A program made the position numbers and the translations under genes. The notes beneath the pieces were generated by a model. It saw nothing but the letters and a program-made list of their open reading frames with translations. It did no database searches and was not told where the DNA came from. A stretch of 6,265 nucleotides of DNA from Pseudomonadota bacterium (GTDB lineage: Bacteria; Pseudomonadota; Alphaproteobacteria; Azospirillales; Azospirillaceae). The stretch lies in contig JAEZPL010000400.1 in the NCBI GenBank assembly GCA_023413605.1, forward strand, positions 1 through 6,265. The letters are read 5' to 3'. Shown one piece after another: positions 5,134-6,265 of this stretch. The first letter of the stretch is position 1. Each line of letters begins with the position of its first letter.

Positions 5134-5871
5134 ATGCCGCACCGAAAAACCGTCATTCTCACCGGCGCCAGCCGGGGCATCGGCCACGCCACCGTGCAGC
5201 GCTTCAGCGCCGAGGGCTGGCGAGTCATTTCCTGCTCGCGGGAGGAGGTGCCGGACCACTGCCGGCGCGATCCCAACTGGACCCACCACATCGCGACCGA
5301 CCTGTCCGACCCGGACAGCCGCGCCCGCTTCGTGGAGGAAGCCAACCGCGCGCTGAACGGCGAACCGCTGCACGCGCTGGTCAACAACGCCGGCATCTCG
5401 CCCAAGACGCCCATCAAGGAACGGCTCGGCTGCCTGAACGGCGCCATCGAGGGCTGGCACCGGGTGTTCGAGCTGAACTTCTTCGCGCCGCTGGTGCTGG
5501 CCCGTGGCTTCGCGGCGCCGCTGTCGCGCGGCAAGGGCGCCATCGTCAACGTGACGTCCATCGCGGGGCACTCGGTGCACCCCTTCGCGGGCTCCGCCTA
5601 CTCGACCTCCAAGGCGGCCCTGTCCGGCCTGACCCGCGAGATGGCCGTGGACTTCGCGGAGATCGGCGTGCGCGTCAACGCCGTGGCGCCGGGCGAGATC
5701 GAAACCGCCATGACCGGCCCCGAATACGACGTGCTGATTCCCCGTATTCCCCTGAAGCGCATGGGGACGCCGGAAGACGTCGCGGCCGTGGTCTTCTACC
5801 TGTGCGGACCGGATTCAGGCTACGTCACGGGGACGGAGATGTTCATCACGGGCGGTCAGCACCTGTATTGA
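5134..5871 (+). CDS. Short-chain dehydrogenase/reductase (FabG-like SDR)
   Basis: This 245-residue protein is a full-length classical SDR that would use NAD(P)H to interconvert an alcohol and a ketone. It has the cofactor motif TGASRGIG (residues 10-17), then SCSR at the end of the second strand, where R36 suggests NADPH. D56 lies in ATDLSD, NNAG is at 84-87, and the helix asparagine is N115. The catalytic set is S142 in NVTSIAG, Y156 and K160 in YSTSK, followed by VAPGEIETAM. The C-terminus VTGTEMFITGGQHLY completes the fold. It resembles 3-oxoacyl-ACP reductase, but a substrate cannot be assigned, and no fatty-acid genes are near. The ATG at 5134 is chosen because the fold starts directly after it; a TTG at 5029 would add 35 Pro/Ala/Arg-rich residues. 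No Shine-Dalgarno sequence is visible. TATTCT at 5121-5126 could be a -10 box for a leaderless message. Confidence 0.95.
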   Translation: MPHRKTVILTGASRGIGHATVQRFSAEGWRVISCSREEVPDHCRRDPNWTHHIATDLSDPDSRARFVEEANRALNGEPLHALVNNAGISPKTPIKERLGCLNGAIEGWHRVFELNFFAPLVLARGFAAPLSRGKGAIVNVTSIAGHSVHPFAGSAYSTSKAALSGLTREMAVDFAEIGVRVNAVAPGEIETAMTGPEYDVLIPRIPLKRMGTPEDVAAVVFYLCGPDSGYVTGTEMFITGGQHLY

Positions 5872-5904
5872 TGAAGTGCTGATTTTTCGGGCGACAATAC
5901 ACTC

Positions 5905-5943
5905 AACACGGATTGCACGGATTTAGGCGCGGATTGTACGGTT
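5905..5943 (-). repeat. Left array of four 9-base units in the fold-back element
   Basis: Read on the plus strand the units are AACACGGAT, TGCACGGAT, a 3-base spacer (TTA), GGCGCGGAT and a degenerate TGTACGGTT. The shared core is CGGAT. The array mirrors the right-hand one, including the 3-base spacer between the second and third units. Confidence 0.8.
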
Positions 5944-5955
5944 ATTTCTTTTGGA

Positions 5956-5997
5956 CTTGCTCAGCGGCTGCTGGTCGGTTGGTCGATGCTGAGCAAG
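5956..5997. repeat. Central hairpin of the fold-back element
   Basis: CTTGCTCAGC (5956-5965) and GCTGAGCAAG (5988-5997) form a perfect 10-base-pair stem around a 22-base G/T-rich loop. This core shares no sequence with the 9-base units of the flanking arms, so the element is composite. Confidence 0.85.
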
Positions 5998-6006
5998 CTT
6001 TGAAAA

Positions 6007-6045
6007 ATCCGTGTTATCCGCGCTCGAATCCGTGCAATCCGTGTA
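6007..6045 (+). repeat. Right array of four 9-base ATCCGTG units
   Basis: The units are ATCCGTGTT, ATCCGCGCT, a 3-base spacer (CGA), ATCCGTGCA and ATCCGTGTA. All four keep ATCCG-Y-G. The array is better preserved than the left one, where the unit nearest the centre has drifted. Confidence 0.85.
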
Positions 6046-6077
6046 AACCCCTGTTGCCCGCAAGAATCCGACGGCTC

Positions 6078-6265
6078 TCAGCCGAGGTTGTGTTTCGCCA
6101 CCACCGCCGCGAAGTCGTCGCCGAAATGCTCGCCGACGCGGATGACGGACACGCCGTGCGGGATTTCCTTCAAGGCCGGGTTGTCGAGCTGGAGGGAGGT
6201 CAGCAGCGCCATCGGCACGTCGCGGGTGATGCTCATGGCGCGCAGGCCACGGATCAGGTCCAGGC
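6078..6265 (-). CDS. C-terminal part of a probable response-regulator receiver domain protein
   Basis: The gene runs off the right edge; 61 residues and a TGA stop at 6080-6078 are visible. The visible part begins LDLIRGLRAMSITRDVPMAL and continues LLTSLQLDNPALKEIP. It matches the second half of CheY-like domains: a helix with LIRGLR, then a strand with DVPMALLTS that places the conserved Thr/Ser. The end (VSVIRVGEHFGDDFAAVVAKHNLG) fits the last strand and helix. The usual K-P at the end of the fifth strand is missing; the place reads IRVGEHFG, so the domain is atypical. The phospho-accepting aspartate would be outside the window. The call rests on pattern alone, and another alpha/beta fold is possible. 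The gene converges on the SDR gene across the fold-back element. Confidence 0.5.
   Translation of the reverse strand, partial: LDLIRGLRAMSITRDVPMALLTSLQLDNPALKEIPHGVSVIRVGEHFGDDFAAVVAKHNLG

Larger units (their letters stand above)
5883..6065. repeat. Long nested fold-back element of about 183 bases
   Basis: The gap between two converging genes folds back on itself almost completely. Outer arms are 5883-5896 and 6052-6065, including CGGGCGACA opposite TGTTGCCCG. After small unpaired bulges the main arms run from 5906 inward and from 6044 inward: 18 straight Watson-Crick pairs, then a mostly paired stretch with G-T pairs and a few mismatches to about 5948/6002. An inner perfect 10-base stem caps it. 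Both arms are made of 9-base ATCCGTG-type units. The element contains no open reading frame and no clear flanking direct repeat. It could be a non-autonomous mobile repeat, a REP-like element or a bidirectional transcription barrier. No strong U run follows either side, so it is not a standard terminator. Confidence 0.85.

Noticed and set aside
4974..5561. N-terminal extension of the ChaN-like open frame
   Set aside because: The extra 196 codons are antisense to the SDR gene and Ser/Arg-rich. The lipobox and Shine-Dalgarno sequence place the start at 4973.
5883..6065. Insertion sequence or integron attC site
   Set aside because: There is no transposase or integrase, no clear target-site duplication, and no attC-type core sites. 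The structure is better described as a fold-back repeat of unknown type.

Overview
The window is GC-rich, double-stranded bacterial chromosome with tightly packed genes. Protein style and gene neighbourhood suggest an alphaproteobacterium of the Rhodospirillales/Azospirillum type: a NUDIX protein with the REAWEEARA box, a ChaN-like lipoprotein, and rmuC lying near def. The taxon is an inference from remembered family resemblance, not from a search. No rRNA, tRNA, CRISPR array, transposase or phage gene was found, and no stretch longer than about 300 bases lacks a gene.

Layout. Bases 1-49 (minus) hold the first 16 codons of peptide deformylase (def), with a good sigma-70-type promoter and a palindrome just upstream. 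Bases 141-751 (minus) hold a toxin-antitoxin pair in toxin-first order: a RelE/HigB-like toxin, then an XRE-type antitoxin. The two genes overlap by 4 bases and a perfect palindromic operator precedes them. Bases 807-1037 (minus) encode a small 76-residue protein of unknown function. Bases 1141-1350 (minus) encode a cold-shock protein followed by a hairpin terminator. Bases 1536-2954 (minus) encode RmuC. Everything from 2954 down to 1 reads leftward. A 203-base divergent gap separates rmuC from a NUDIX hydrolase (3158-3715, plus). That gene converges on a ChaN-family lipoprotein with a C-terminal PDZ domain (3768-4973, minus). A second divergent gap leads to an SDR oxidoreductase (5134-5871, plus). 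The last gap (5872-6077) is almost filled by a nested inverted repeat of about 183 bases. The window ends in the C-terminus of a leftward gene that looks like a response-regulator receiver domain.

How the parts relate. Most genes are housekeeping or stress functions: translation (def), DNA maintenance (rmuC), cold shock, nucleotide sanitation (NUDIX), heme or iron handling (ChaN-like) and redox metabolism (SDR). The only self-contained system is the toxin-antitoxin pair. It sits with csp and the small gene between rmuC and def, which are often neighbours in alphaproteobacteria, so this stretch may be an accessory insertion. The least explained structure is the fold-back element at 5883-6065, which is built from 9-base ATCCGTG-type units. 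I see no convincing new multi-gene system.
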